Origin: Synergistales bacterium
GTDB lineage: Bacteria; Synergistota; Synergistia; Synergistales; Thermovirgaceae
Reading direction: 5' to 3'
DNA length: 7,491 nt
NCBI GenBank assembly: GCA_018434645.1
Contig: JAHDOX010000070.1
Location: forward strand, 1 to 7,491
Under the pieces are notes generated by a model, which did not search any database, was not told the DNA's origin, and saw only the letters and a list, made by a program, of their open reading frames with translations. The number at the start of each line of letters is the position of its first letter. The first letter of the stretch is position 1. Position numbers and translations under genes: made by a program. Below are positions 1 to 6,291 of the stretch, one piece after another.

Positions 1-75
1 AGGTTGCAGTATGCAATCGATTCCGAAGGCTATTTCCTTTTTTGGCCTTATATGACCTCCGAACTTGTTTTCCAT
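1..75 (-). CDS. Possible start of a protein gene, truncated by the window edge
   Basis: An ATG at 75-73 opens a frame of 25 codons that is still open at the window edge (begins MENKFGGHIRPKKE). It lies directly downstream of the SRP RNA, in the same direction. A GGGG stretch about nine bases before the ATG is the only ribosome-binding-like signal. I do not recognise the peptide. In Bacillus the gene after the SRP RNA is dnaX, but this start does not resemble a DnaX N-terminus. A GGAGG at about 56-60 lies inside the frame and has no ATG, GTG or TTG at a good distance, so it does not offer a better start. With so little sequence this may be a chance open frame. Confidence 0.3.
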   Translation of the reverse strand, partial: MENKFGGHIRPKKEIAFGIDCILQP

Positions 76-96
76 AGCCCAGGACCCCAAAATAAT

Positions 97-225
97 ACGG
101 TTTTTCTCAGGAGGCCCAGTTTTCCTGTGTCACCCAAAGATCATCGCTTACCGTTGCTCCCTTCCGGGCCTGGCGGGGTTCACGGGTCTTTGCCGCACAG
201 GGCTGGGCCTCCAGAGAAAAACCGT
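97..225 (-). ncRNA. ffs: Signal recognition particle RNA (small bacterial SRP, 4.5S type)
   Basis: This is the RNA scaffold of the SRP, which with Ffh delivers signal-peptide-bearing ribosomes to the membrane. The diagnostic helix 8 is at 155-173, reading CCAGGCCCGGAAGGGAGCA on the minus strand, with the GGAA tetraloop and the asymmetric GGGAGCA internal loop that Ffh binds. Flanking stretches pair as helix 5: CTGTG with CACAG, CAAAG with CTTTG, and GGAGGCCCAG with CTGGGCCTCC. The closing helix can extend by a further 12 base pairs beyond a T-T mismatch (ACGGTTTTTCTC with GAGAAAAACCGT), making 97-119 and 203-225 near-perfect arms. The mature RNA may be shorter, about 109-214, with the outer arms trimmed. 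The 3' side is followed by ATTATTTT (89-96), so the helix may also act as terminator. It starts only five bases after the CCA end of the upstream tRNA-Ser and is probably cut from a common transcript. Confidence 0.93.
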
Positions 226-230
226 AAAAC

Positions 231-318
231 TGGCGGAGAAGGAGGGATTCGAACCCCCGGGGCGTTACCGCCCAGACGCTCTCCAAGCGCCCGCCTTCGA
301 CCACTCGGCCACTTCTCC
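231..318 (-). tRNA. serT(GGA): tRNA-Ser, anticodon GGA
   Basis: This is a class II tRNA of 88 bases including an encoded CCA (231-233) and discriminator G. The acceptor stem is GGAGAAG paired with CTTCTCC. The D arm is TGGCCGAGTGG, and the anticodon stem GGCGC/GCGTC encloses the loop TTGGAGA, giving anticodon GGA for UCC/UCU codons. A long variable arm (GGGCG-GTAA-CGCCC) identifies serine, and the T arm carries GGTTCGAATC. It lies 25 bases after the other tRNA-Ser gene and just before the SRP RNA, in the same direction. Confidence 0.97.
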
Positions 319-343
319 GCATTTTTCCGATATATTTTTCAAT

Positions 344-436
344 TGGCGGAGAGAGTGGGATTTGAACCCACGAGGCGGCTCATCACCGCCTAGACGATTT
401 CGAGTCGCCCGCCTTCGACCACTCGGCCATCTCTCC
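344..436 (-). tRNA. serT(CGA): tRNA-Ser, anticodon CGA
   Basis: This is a class II tRNA of 93 bases including an encoded CCA (344-346) and discriminator G. The acceptor stem is GGAGAGA with TCTCTCC. The anticodon stem GGCGA/TCGTC encloses CTCGAAA, giving anticodon CGA for UCG codons. The variable arm AGGCGG-TGATGAG-CCGCCT is long, as expected for serine, and the T arm has GGTTCAAATC. The 5' third after the acceptor stem is identical to the neighbouring tRNA-Ser(GGA), so the pair probably arose by duplication. Its 5' half is also the 3' end of the tadA reading frame (overlap 383-436), whose stop codon sits in the variable-arm loop. Confidence 0.97.
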
Positions 437-919
437 ACCTTTTGCTACAGCCCGTCTGCGGGCCTGGAAGAACTCCCGAAGCATTTTAGCACAATCCTCA
501 GCGAGGATTCCACCCCGTATTTTACAAGAATGATTCCATCTTGCGTCCCTGGGTATTTCATAAAGCGTTCCGCAGGCGCCCCACCTGGGATCCGATGCAC
601 CGAAGAAAACCCGTCTTATCTTCGCCATTACAAGCGCCCCCGCACACATCGGACACGGCTCGAGTGTCACATAAAGGTCACAATCGTCAAGCCTCCACCT
701 GCCCAACCTTTCAGCAGCCTGTCTTATAGCCAGTATTTCAGCATGCGCAGTAGGATCCAAAGTTTCCTCCCGGCGATTATATCCTTCACCTATTACCTTA
801 TCTGCCTTTACCACAACGGCCCCGACGGGAACTTCACTCCTGTCCGCTCCCAAAGCAGCGAGACTAAGAGCATAACGCATCCAGTTTTCAGCAGTGTCTT
901 TAAACCTCCCGACCGTCAC
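383..919 (-). CDS. tadA: tRNA-specific adenosine-34 deaminase TadA
   Basis: This zinc enzyme deaminates adenosine 34 of tRNA-Arg(ACG) to inosine, letting one tRNA read several CGN codons. The 178-residue product has the full deaminase signature: HAE at residues 59-61 (His59 as zinc ligand, Glu61 as proton shuttle) and PCPMCAG at 88-94 (Cys89 and Cys92 as zinc ligands). The conserved VPVGAVVV segment is at 30-37. The start is GTG at 919-917, ten bases after AAGGAG (930-935). An ATG at codon 14 has no better ribosome binding site. It begins 34 bases after the AMIN-BcsB gene, so the two are probably co-transcribed. The odd part is the 3' end: there is no stop before the tRNA-Ser(CGA) gene, so the last 18 or so residues (GGEMAEWSKAGD...) are translated from tRNA sequence and the UGA lies in its variable arm. 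Without this tail it would be about 160 residues, the usual family length. Confidence 0.95.
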   Translation of the reverse strand: MTVGRFKDTAENWMRYALSLAALGADRSEVPVGAVVVKADKVIGEGYNRREETLDPTAHAEILAIRQAAERLGRWRLDDCDLYVTLEPCPMCAGALVMAKIRRVFFGASDPRWGACGTLYEIPRDARWNHSCKIRGGILAEDCAKMLREFFQARRRAVAKGGEMAEWSKAGDSKSSRR

Positions 920-953
920 CAGGTTTTCACTCCTTCTTCCAATGTAAACCGGT

Positions 954-3443
954 TTATATATTCTTTCCCCTGCGTTTCAGCAAAAGATAAACTAGCCAGA
1001 AAAGAACCGCCGACACCGCAATGACAGAAATACCAAGCAACAAAAAATCTCTGGTATCCGCAGCCTTGGTGCGACCTTTTTCGGAGAGATAGGGGTAGTA
1101 GGACAAGACTTTGCCTTCTTTATTCACCAGGGCTATCGTGCCTTTTAGTTCACGGTGATTTATTGCCTCGCGAAAACCACGCATTGCCGGAATCCCTGGA
1201 GGCAGTGCCATTACGAGTGAAAAAGGCTTACTTCCGCTGGCAAAAAGCTGCAAGAGAACAGTATCTTCTTCATAGTCGCCGGGAACGGGTACCGCAGAAA
1301 AGGCAGTGTAAAATTTTTCTTCCTTTACGTCGTAATTTGCTGTCAGAGGAATACCGGCTTCCAACAGCTCTGTCGCGTTCCCGACTACAATGCACGCATT
1401 TTTCCTGAGCGGGCCCGGATAGGATTTCAAAGGCATTAACTCAAGCGGATAGTCTCTTCCATCTATCCCCTTCGTTTTCATAAAAAAATTTGCCAACATG
1501 TTAAGCTCAAAAAGCCCTGCTTTCTTTCCAAGGTATATCTCTACTTTCTCGTCGTGCATGAAAAGGCCGATATTTTCGAGTAAGGCTCTGGAAGGTTTTT
1601 CTGCAATTCGAAAGAAAAACCTGGCGTCCTTTTCGACAACACACCAGGCCGTACGGGATCCGCCAGAGGAAGTGCCCTTTTTCAACCGGAGAACGGCCTC
1701 AATTTCAATTTCAGTTGTTTCTGCATTATTGAGAGAATCCGCCGGCAATATAAGCATCTTCTTTCCCGAAGCTGTCGGGTCAAGCATGATCGGCTCACTC
1801 TTTTGGCCTCTTGGCGCTACCGCTACCCACGACGAATCGCCATCAAGATATCTGGAATACCGTACCATGAGCCCCAATTTCGACCCTTTCCCTATCGAAT
1901 GGAGGATAGCCGCAGGAGCTTCGATGGATTGCCTGTGAAGCCCTTCGCCCGTAAAAACGAGGTCTTTTTCGGCTATCAACACTCCGGTCCCCTTTTCTTC
2001 AACGGTCTCGGCGGCACCGTTTTCACTTGCGGGCGAAACATTTTCGGAAAGGATCTCCAACTTTTGCGTATCAAGTCGTTCTTTTATATCCTTTCTCAAT
2101 AAGATCTCCACCGCCTTTTCAAGTTTCGCCTTGTCCGCTGCTCCCGCATAAAGGCGGTACCCGCCCTGCTTATTGACGAAACAGGAAAGGAAGATGTCGA
2201 AGCCCGTTTTTTTGTTTAAACCGAAAGTCCTCTTTAATTCAGGCCCCAGGGAATCGAATTCGCCCAGAAAAATCAAATGATCGCCCGAAAAATCCCTTCC
2301 CGAAAGCGCTTCTTTCACAAGTAAGGGAAAGGTGACGAATGCAGGAATCGAAACATCGTTTATCATGTTTGCCCTTTTTATTTCTTTCTGTAACACCTGC
2401 ATAACCCTGAGCCCTGCCTGGTAAACCTGAAGGGAAAACCCTTCCGGAATGACTATAAATAAACGCGTGTCCTTTTCGCCGGGAACGAAAGCTTTCGGAA
2501 AATCGGCCAGGCGCATGTCAAACTGCGACCTTGCCTTTATGACCATACGGTTTTTCTCGACCAAAGGAACCCCTGATCCATTGAGCCAAGGAGCTTCCAA
2601 AAACACGAGCCTGTTGTTCCCCGGGGAAAAATATTCCGGCAAAACCGCAAATTTTATTCTGCTTTTACCACTTTCGATCCTGTCAAAGGTTGCGATCTTT
2701 AGGGGATATCCATTGAAAAATACGTCCAGCGGAGGAAGTAATGAATCCTCCGGCAGGTAGCCTCGCAAAACGAGTTCAACGTAACTGTCATCCACAAACC
2801 GCCATTCTTCTGGTACGAAAAGCTCAAAGGCGTATTCCCTCTCTGCTGCTCCGTCGAACAAGATACTCTGTCCTGTCAGTGGTATTTCAAGACTTTCGGT
2901 GAAGCCCGACGCCGTGTACGTTTCGGGCACGAGGCCGAGCAATTCCTCCAGCGTCCTCGGGCTGTCCCGTTTTTTCGCGGGTAAAGGCATTCCTACCGCA
3001 CCTATCGGTTGCGGTAGGGCAGGTGGTTGTTGACCTTTAGGGAAAAAATCTATGACTATCCGGTCGGGCTTTGTCAGCTGGAAATGCCTGAAATCTGCCT
3101 TTTCTGAAGAAAAAACGATCTCTATCAAGGTATTGCCGCTTTCTTGTTTCAGAAACCATCCAGCAACGAGGTCGTTTCGGGGAAGGTCTTCTATTTCGCG
3201 CAAGGACATTGCTGCCAGTGCCTTCACATGGATATATAATCGATCGCCTCTTGTAATGACACCGTAATCGGTGGGTTCGTCGAGGTCAAGAACTATCCTG
3301 GGACCTTTCGGCTGCATCCCCGTTCTGACCGACTGGATAACGCTCTCAGCAGGTGAGCCCGATACTATCAGGATAAAAAGGACGAAAAAAAATACCATTG
3401 AAAACGACATTTTTCTGCCGTTTTCAGCAACGATGCCTTCCAT
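954..3443 (-). CDS. AMIN domain-BcsB-like periplasmic membrane-anchored protein
   Basis: The 829-residue product resembles BcsB, the periplasmic partner of the cellulose synthase BcsA that guides the emerging glucan. A signal or anchor segment lies at about residues 12-30. An AMIN-type domain at about 36-135 has the patterns RIVLDLDEPTDY and DRIVIDF; AMIN domains place envelope proteins at the peptidoglycan or in secretin complexes. A Pro-rich linker (138-156) leads to the BcsB-like body at about 190-795, with two rounds of a beta-sandwich carbohydrate-binding-like region (200-300 and 490-610) each followed by an alpha/beta region (about 325-455 and 625-750). A C-terminal membrane helix at 800-823 ends in KRRGKNI, facing the cytoplasm. 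The ATG at 3443-3441 has GGAG ten bases upstream; Met12 is possible but lacks such a site. No bcsA, bcsC or diguanylate cyclase is nearby, so cellulose is not established and another glycan is equally possible. Confidence 0.8.
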   Translation of the reverse strand: MEGIVAENGRKMSFSMVFFFVLFILIVSGSPAESVIQSVRTGMQPKGPRIVLDLDEPTDYGVITRGDRLYIHVKALAAMSLREIEDLPRNDLVAGWFLKQESGNTLIEIVFSSEKADFRHFQLTKPDRIVIDFFPKGQQPPALPQPIGAVGMPLPAKKRDSPRTLEELLGLVPETYTASGFTESLEIPLTGQSILFDGAAEREYAFELFVPEEWRFVDDSYVELVLRGYLPEDSLLPPLDVFFNGYPLKIATFDRIESGKSRIKFAVLPEYFSPGNNRLVFLEAPWLNGSGVPLVEKNRMVIKARSQFDMRLADFPKAFVPGEKDTRLFIVIPEGFSLQVYQAGLRVMQVLQKEIKRANMINDVSIPAFVTFPLLVKEALSGRDFSGDHLIFLGEFDSLGPELKRTFGLNKKTGFDIFLSCFVNKQGGYRLYAGAADKAKLEKAVEILLRKDIKERLDTQKLEILSENVSPASENGAAETVEEKGTGVLIAEKDLVFTGEGLHRQSIEAPAAILHSIGKGSKLGLMVRYSRYLDGDSSWVAVAPRGQKSEPIMLDPTASGKKMLILPADSLNNAETTEIEIEAVLRLKKGTSSGGSRTAWCVVEKDARFFFRIAEKPSRALLENIGLFMHDEKVEIYLGKKAGLFELNMLANFFMKTKGIDGRDYPLELMPLKSYPGPLRKNACIVVGNATELLEAGIPLTANYDVKEEKFYTAFSAVPVPGDYEEDTVLLQLFASGSKPFSLVMALPPGIPAMRGFREAINHRELKGTIALVNKEGKVLSYYPYLSEKGRTKAADTRDFLLLGISVIAVSAVLFWLVYLLLKRRGKNI

Positions 3444-3582
3444 GTTCTCGCTTCTCCGTTCCTGGCAAGAGATTTTCGACTGGTCCGCAAGTCCTTGACG
3501 CTGTTGCTTTAAACATTTGACGATTCTACATTGGATATTTTGCCATACTGCTTATCTGTTTCAGATTCTCCCATATGTTGAA

Positions 3583-4893
3583 TCAGCTTTTAAAAATCGT
3601 CTGTTCTGTTATTTTTGTCTGTATGGCTTTAAAAGCTCTTTCAAGGATTTCTCTCCGTACTGCTTTATCGGCCTCGGGACCTTCAGCGGGATCGCCGACC
3701 GGATGTGGAATCGCAACACCGGGGACCATCCTGTTGGCACCTACCGTCAGCATTATAGGTACAATCGTCGCTATCTGTACGACCGGTATACCCGCGGTTG
3801 CTTCAATTTCTCTGACCATCGATGCACCGCATCGTGTGCAGCTTCCTCAAGTCGACGTCAGTATAACGGCATCCACACCGTCCTTTTTAAGTTGCTCCCC
3901 TATTTCCCGACCGAAACGCTCGGCGTTGGCCACCGCCGTTCCGGTTCCGGTCGTTGTGAAGACATAATCGTAAAGCTTGCCGAAAACTCCCTCCCTTTCC
4001 ATTTCACGGAGAACATCCACGGGCAGGACCACGTCCGGGTCCTCGTTCGCCCATACACGATCATATCCGCCGTGGACGGATTCGAATATCTCCGGAGTCA
4101 GGTCTTCTATGCCGGAGATGTTATATTTACCGTATGTTTTAGCAGAAGATACGCGTATCCTGTCGGGGTTGCCCCTGGGCACAATCCCTCCGGAGGTTAC
4201 CAGAGCCACAGTCGCTTTAGAAAGGTCTTTTACTGGTTCTGCTGGCTTGATCCGCTTGAAAACCGGCATTTCGTATTCGGTCCTGTAGTCCTCCTCGCTG
4301 ATTTTTCGAAGAAGCATATCTACTGCACGCTGCGCTCCATTTCTTTCGTGAAAATAGTTTTTTCTTATACCTCTGTGAAAATATCCTTCCTCGTCAGCAG
4401 GTCGCAATGGTTCGTTCGACACAAGCTTTTTCCCCAGTTCAACCATTTTTTCTAGTGCCTGCTTCATGCCCCTTGCACTGTCGACCGTCTTCACTATAAA
4501 GGTTTTTGACCTGTAAAGCTCAACACCCGGATTCTCGGAATACATCCCCGTCACACAAGGAATCCCCAGTTTTTGTGCGACAGCCGCGGCAATATCACCG
4601 CAGGCTACTCCATAACGTCCTGCATTGAAGGCCGGCCCCGCGAAAAAGAGGTCCGGGCTCATATCCCTGATGTACTCAATGCACTTTTCCCTCGCTTCTT
4701 CGATATGTTCACCATAATAACTGTCACCACAAATGACGGTGCCTGCGACCCGGCCATCGCCACCGAGAAGGTTGTCTATCTGCATGGCAGGTCCAACGGC
4801 CTTTCGTTCTATACAGGGTCCTGTATGGGCCATATCCTCTCCGCCCAGGCCCGCGAAGAACTGATTTATGTAACATACGACTTTCAAAGCCAT
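3583..4893 (-). CDS. grdB: Glycine/sarcosine/betaine-type reductase component B, selenoprotein subunit (GrdB/GrdF/GrdH family), UGA read as selenocysteine
   Basis: This is the selenoprotein subunit of the substrate-specific component B of Stickland-type reductases. Its selenocysteine attacks the substrate bound to the pyruvoyl-type carbonyl of the partner subunit, and the carboxymethyl group then passes to selenoprotein A. The frame contains UGA at 3847-3849. Residues before it end VDAVILTST and those after it read GSCTRCGASMVREIE, the family U-x-x-C-x-x-C site, so UGA encodes Sec349 and the gene is not broken. Total length is 436 residues, the family size. Other family segments are YINQFFAGLGGED near the N-terminus, GPAFNAGRYGVACG and TSGGIVPRGNPDRI. 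The ATG at 4893-4891 is chosen because AAGGAGG (4902-4908) lies eight bases upstream; an in-frame GTG at 4902 overlaps that site. It starts 13 bases after its partner gene. Glycine, sarcosine and betaine versions are too alike to tell apart here, so the symbol marks the family only. The true stop is UGA at 3583-3585. Confidence 0.93.
3820..3849 (-). promoter_or_regulatory. Selenocysteine UGA codon and SECIS hairpin
   Basis: The recoded UGA is at 3849-3847. Twelve bases after it comes CGATGCGGTGCATCG (3834-3820), a perfect six-base-pair stem closed by a GGU loop. Counting the U of UGA as 1, the loop occupies positions 22-24. This is the distance and loop sequence known from the Escherichia coli fdhF SECIS, where SelB binds loop G and U. 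An overlapping five-pair alternative (TGCAC with GTGCA) exists but has a larger, unspecific loop. The element lies inside the coding sequence, as is normal for bacteria. It implies selA, selB, selC and selD elsewhere in the genome. Confidence 0.85.
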
Positions 4894-4901
4894 AACCAGC
4901 A

Positions 4902-4908
4902 CCTCCTT
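4902..4908 (-). promoter_or_regulatory. Ribosome binding site of the GrdB-like gene
   Basis: AAGGAGG on the minus strand, eight bases before the ATG at 4893, is a near-perfect anti-16S match. It overlaps the TAA stop of the upstream GrdE-like gene (4909-4907), so translation of the two subunits is probably coupled. It decides the start codon: the in-frame GTG at 4902 lies within the site and cannot be used with it. Confidence 0.85.
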
Positions 4909-6193
4909 AAATCCACCGCGCGCCGATGCGGCTGAAACCGAGCTCGTTGGTAGACCCTATGATTGCCTGCAATTCGACGAAAAGCGATCCATCGGGTTTG
5001 AGACTTTCCTCCGCTCCGCCCGACAGGTTGGATATAGCTTCGGGATACCCTATAACCTTTTTCATGGCCGGCAGTTCGACCATTTCATTTACGTTCCCTG
5101 TAGATACAAATGCAGTCATTTCAGGAGTCGCGTCGGCCAATCCCTGGCTTTTCCCGTCTGTTCCGGCGGCTTCATCAGAAATCACCACTGTCCTTATTCC
5201 CAGGTCCTCGCATTTTTTCGCGTTCATGCAAAGATCCGTATCGGGATTTCCATACCCTTCTTCGGAGATCACTACTCCGTCGGCTCCAAGCATTTTGGCC
5301 AGGTTGGCGCAGAAGGAAGTCGATCGCTCCTTTCCCGAGAGCCTTGTATCCTCAGGTGCAGGAATCACGCCGAGGAAATTGAGGTCTTTCCCATGACGGG
5401 AGTACAGTTCCATAATTACAGGATCGTTCAGATGATGATATGTAGTGTTTTTATCGCAGGCTGAAACGCAATTTCCCGACACCATGGCTCCGTCCATTTT
5501 TTCATTTGGATGAATCACGGTAGGCACAACATGTTTGATATCTGTCCCGTACAAGAAAGTGTCGTGAAGGAGCCCCTGGGCTATAGACATACAAAAATAC
5601 GCAATTTTGGGCAACTCGGGATATTTTGCGTTTTCTTCCGGGATGCTTCCTTTTTCGTAAACCTTTTTTACGTTGGGTTCGGCATCGCGGCATTTGTCGG
5701 CCAGGTACCACGCAAGACGCAGTCCTGCTATTCGCAGCGCCTCTTCGTAGGCATGTTTTTCGATATCCTCCTGAGGTACTACGGTGAGAACGACGTTGTT
5801 CGTTTCAGAAAAGGGGTTATATCTCGAGCCTGGTCCACTCATATCGATAAGGCCTTCCTGAAAAGCCACTATCGGGCCGCAGGTCACAATTGCACAGCCT
5901 TTTAAAACCAGTGTCGCTCCCTCACCTACAGTGCATGGATCTCCCATGAATCCGGGAAAGACATCTCCAGGACCTTCCACCTTGCACCGAGGTTCAATTA
6001 CATCCTTTACGGGGATTATGCGGGCACTCTCGCCGGGTTTCGCCAAATCCAGATTTATTTCCACAAACCTTTGGTCATTGGAAACCGCGGCTATCGTCTC
6101 GTCACGGTTGATTCGCAAAACCCCGCCTGAGATTTCCGTTTTTTCACCCCACTGGACGTCTTTTACAAAGACATTTCGCAGTTCCAGTCTCAC
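4907..6193 (-). CDS. grdE: Glycine/sarcosine/betaine-type reductase component B, alpha/gamma proprotein (GrdE/GrdG/GrdI family)
   Basis: This proprotein of component B is cleaved in the cell into two subunits; in known members the new N-terminal Cys becomes a carbonyl (pyruvoyl-type) group that binds the amino group of the substrate. The 428-residue product opens MRLELRNVFVKDVQWG, and includes AKPGESARIIPVKDVIEPR at 51-69 and FQEGLIDMSGPG at 111-122. The cleavage site is GNCVSACDKNTTYHH, with Asn241-Cys242; from memory this is the same numbering as in the characterised Eubacterium acidaminophilum GrdE. The start is GTG at 6193-6191, seven bases after GGGAGG (6201-6206). The gene precedes its selenoprotein partner by 13 bases, the usual order. 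The 98 bases upstream contain two weak hairpins but no promoter I can define. Glycine, sarcosine or betaine specificity cannot be decided from this sequence; the symbol marks the family. Confidence 0.93.
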   Translation of the reverse strand: MRLELRNVFVKDVQWGEKTEISGGVLRINRDETIAAVSNDQRFVEINLDLAKPGESARIIPVKDVIEPRCKVEGPGDVFPGFMGDPCTVGEGATLVLKGCAIVTCGPIVAFQEGLIDMSGPGSRYNPFSETNNVVLTVVPQEDIEKHAYEEALRIAGLRLAWYLADKCRDAEPNVKKVYEKGSIPEENAKYPELPKIAYFCMSIAQGLLHDTFLYGTDIKHVVPTVIHPNEKMDGAMVSGNCVSACDKNTTYHHLNDPVIMELYSRHGKDLNFLGVIPAPEDTRLSGKERSTSFCANLAKMLGADGVVISEEGYGNPDTDLCMNAKKCEDLGIRTVVISDEAAGTDGKSQGLADATPEMTAFVSTGNVNEMVELPAMKKVIGYPEAISNLSGGAEESLKPDGSLFVELQAIIGSTNELGFSRIGARWI

Positions 6194-6291
6194 CGTAATG
6201 CCTCCCTTCTCGCCTTTGAGAAACGCCTGAAGCCCAACAGAGGGCAGTCACCCAAAAGGGGTCTTCTTGAAAACTTTTTCCGGGCCACCGT
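6194..6291 (-). other. Leader region before the reductase pair, with two weak hairpins
   Basis: This 98-base gap holds the ribosome binding site GGGAGG (6201-6206) and two small potential hairpins: GCCC-TCTGTT-GGGC (6232-6245) and ACCC-CTTTT-GGGT (6250-6262). Neither is followed by a U-run, so they are not convincing terminators. I do not see the conserved core of a glycine riboswitch, nor a clear -35/-10 pair. The region may be a read-through spacer or hold an unrecognised promoter. Confidence 0.3.

Noticed and set aside
65..1024. Long plus-strand open frame of 319 codons
   Set aside because: It runs antisense to the SRP RNA, both tRNA genes and tadA, all of which have strong independent evidence; its translation has no recognisable family features.
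3509..3574. 21-codon frame (MGESETDKQYG...) in the gap before the AMIN-BcsB gene
   Set aside because: No ribosome binding site and no recognisable content; a chance frame is likely in a 139-base spacer that otherwise shows nothing definite.
3555..3585. Possible second selenocysteine at the UGA ending the GrdB-like gene, followed by the hairpin ATCTG-AAA-CAGAT
   Set aside because: The family ends at this length, the loop lacks GGU, and the downstream 19 codons show no family resemblance.
3583..3846. Separate small gene downstream of the UGA, or a pseudogene split by a nonsense mutation
   Set aside because: The sequence just after the UGA is the conserved selenocysteine motif and includes residues before the internal ATG; a SECIS hairpin is present and the total length is correct.
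6194..6291. Glycine riboswitch before the GrdE-like gene
   Set aside because: The conserved glycine aptamer core sequences are not visible and the region is short for a tandem aptamer.
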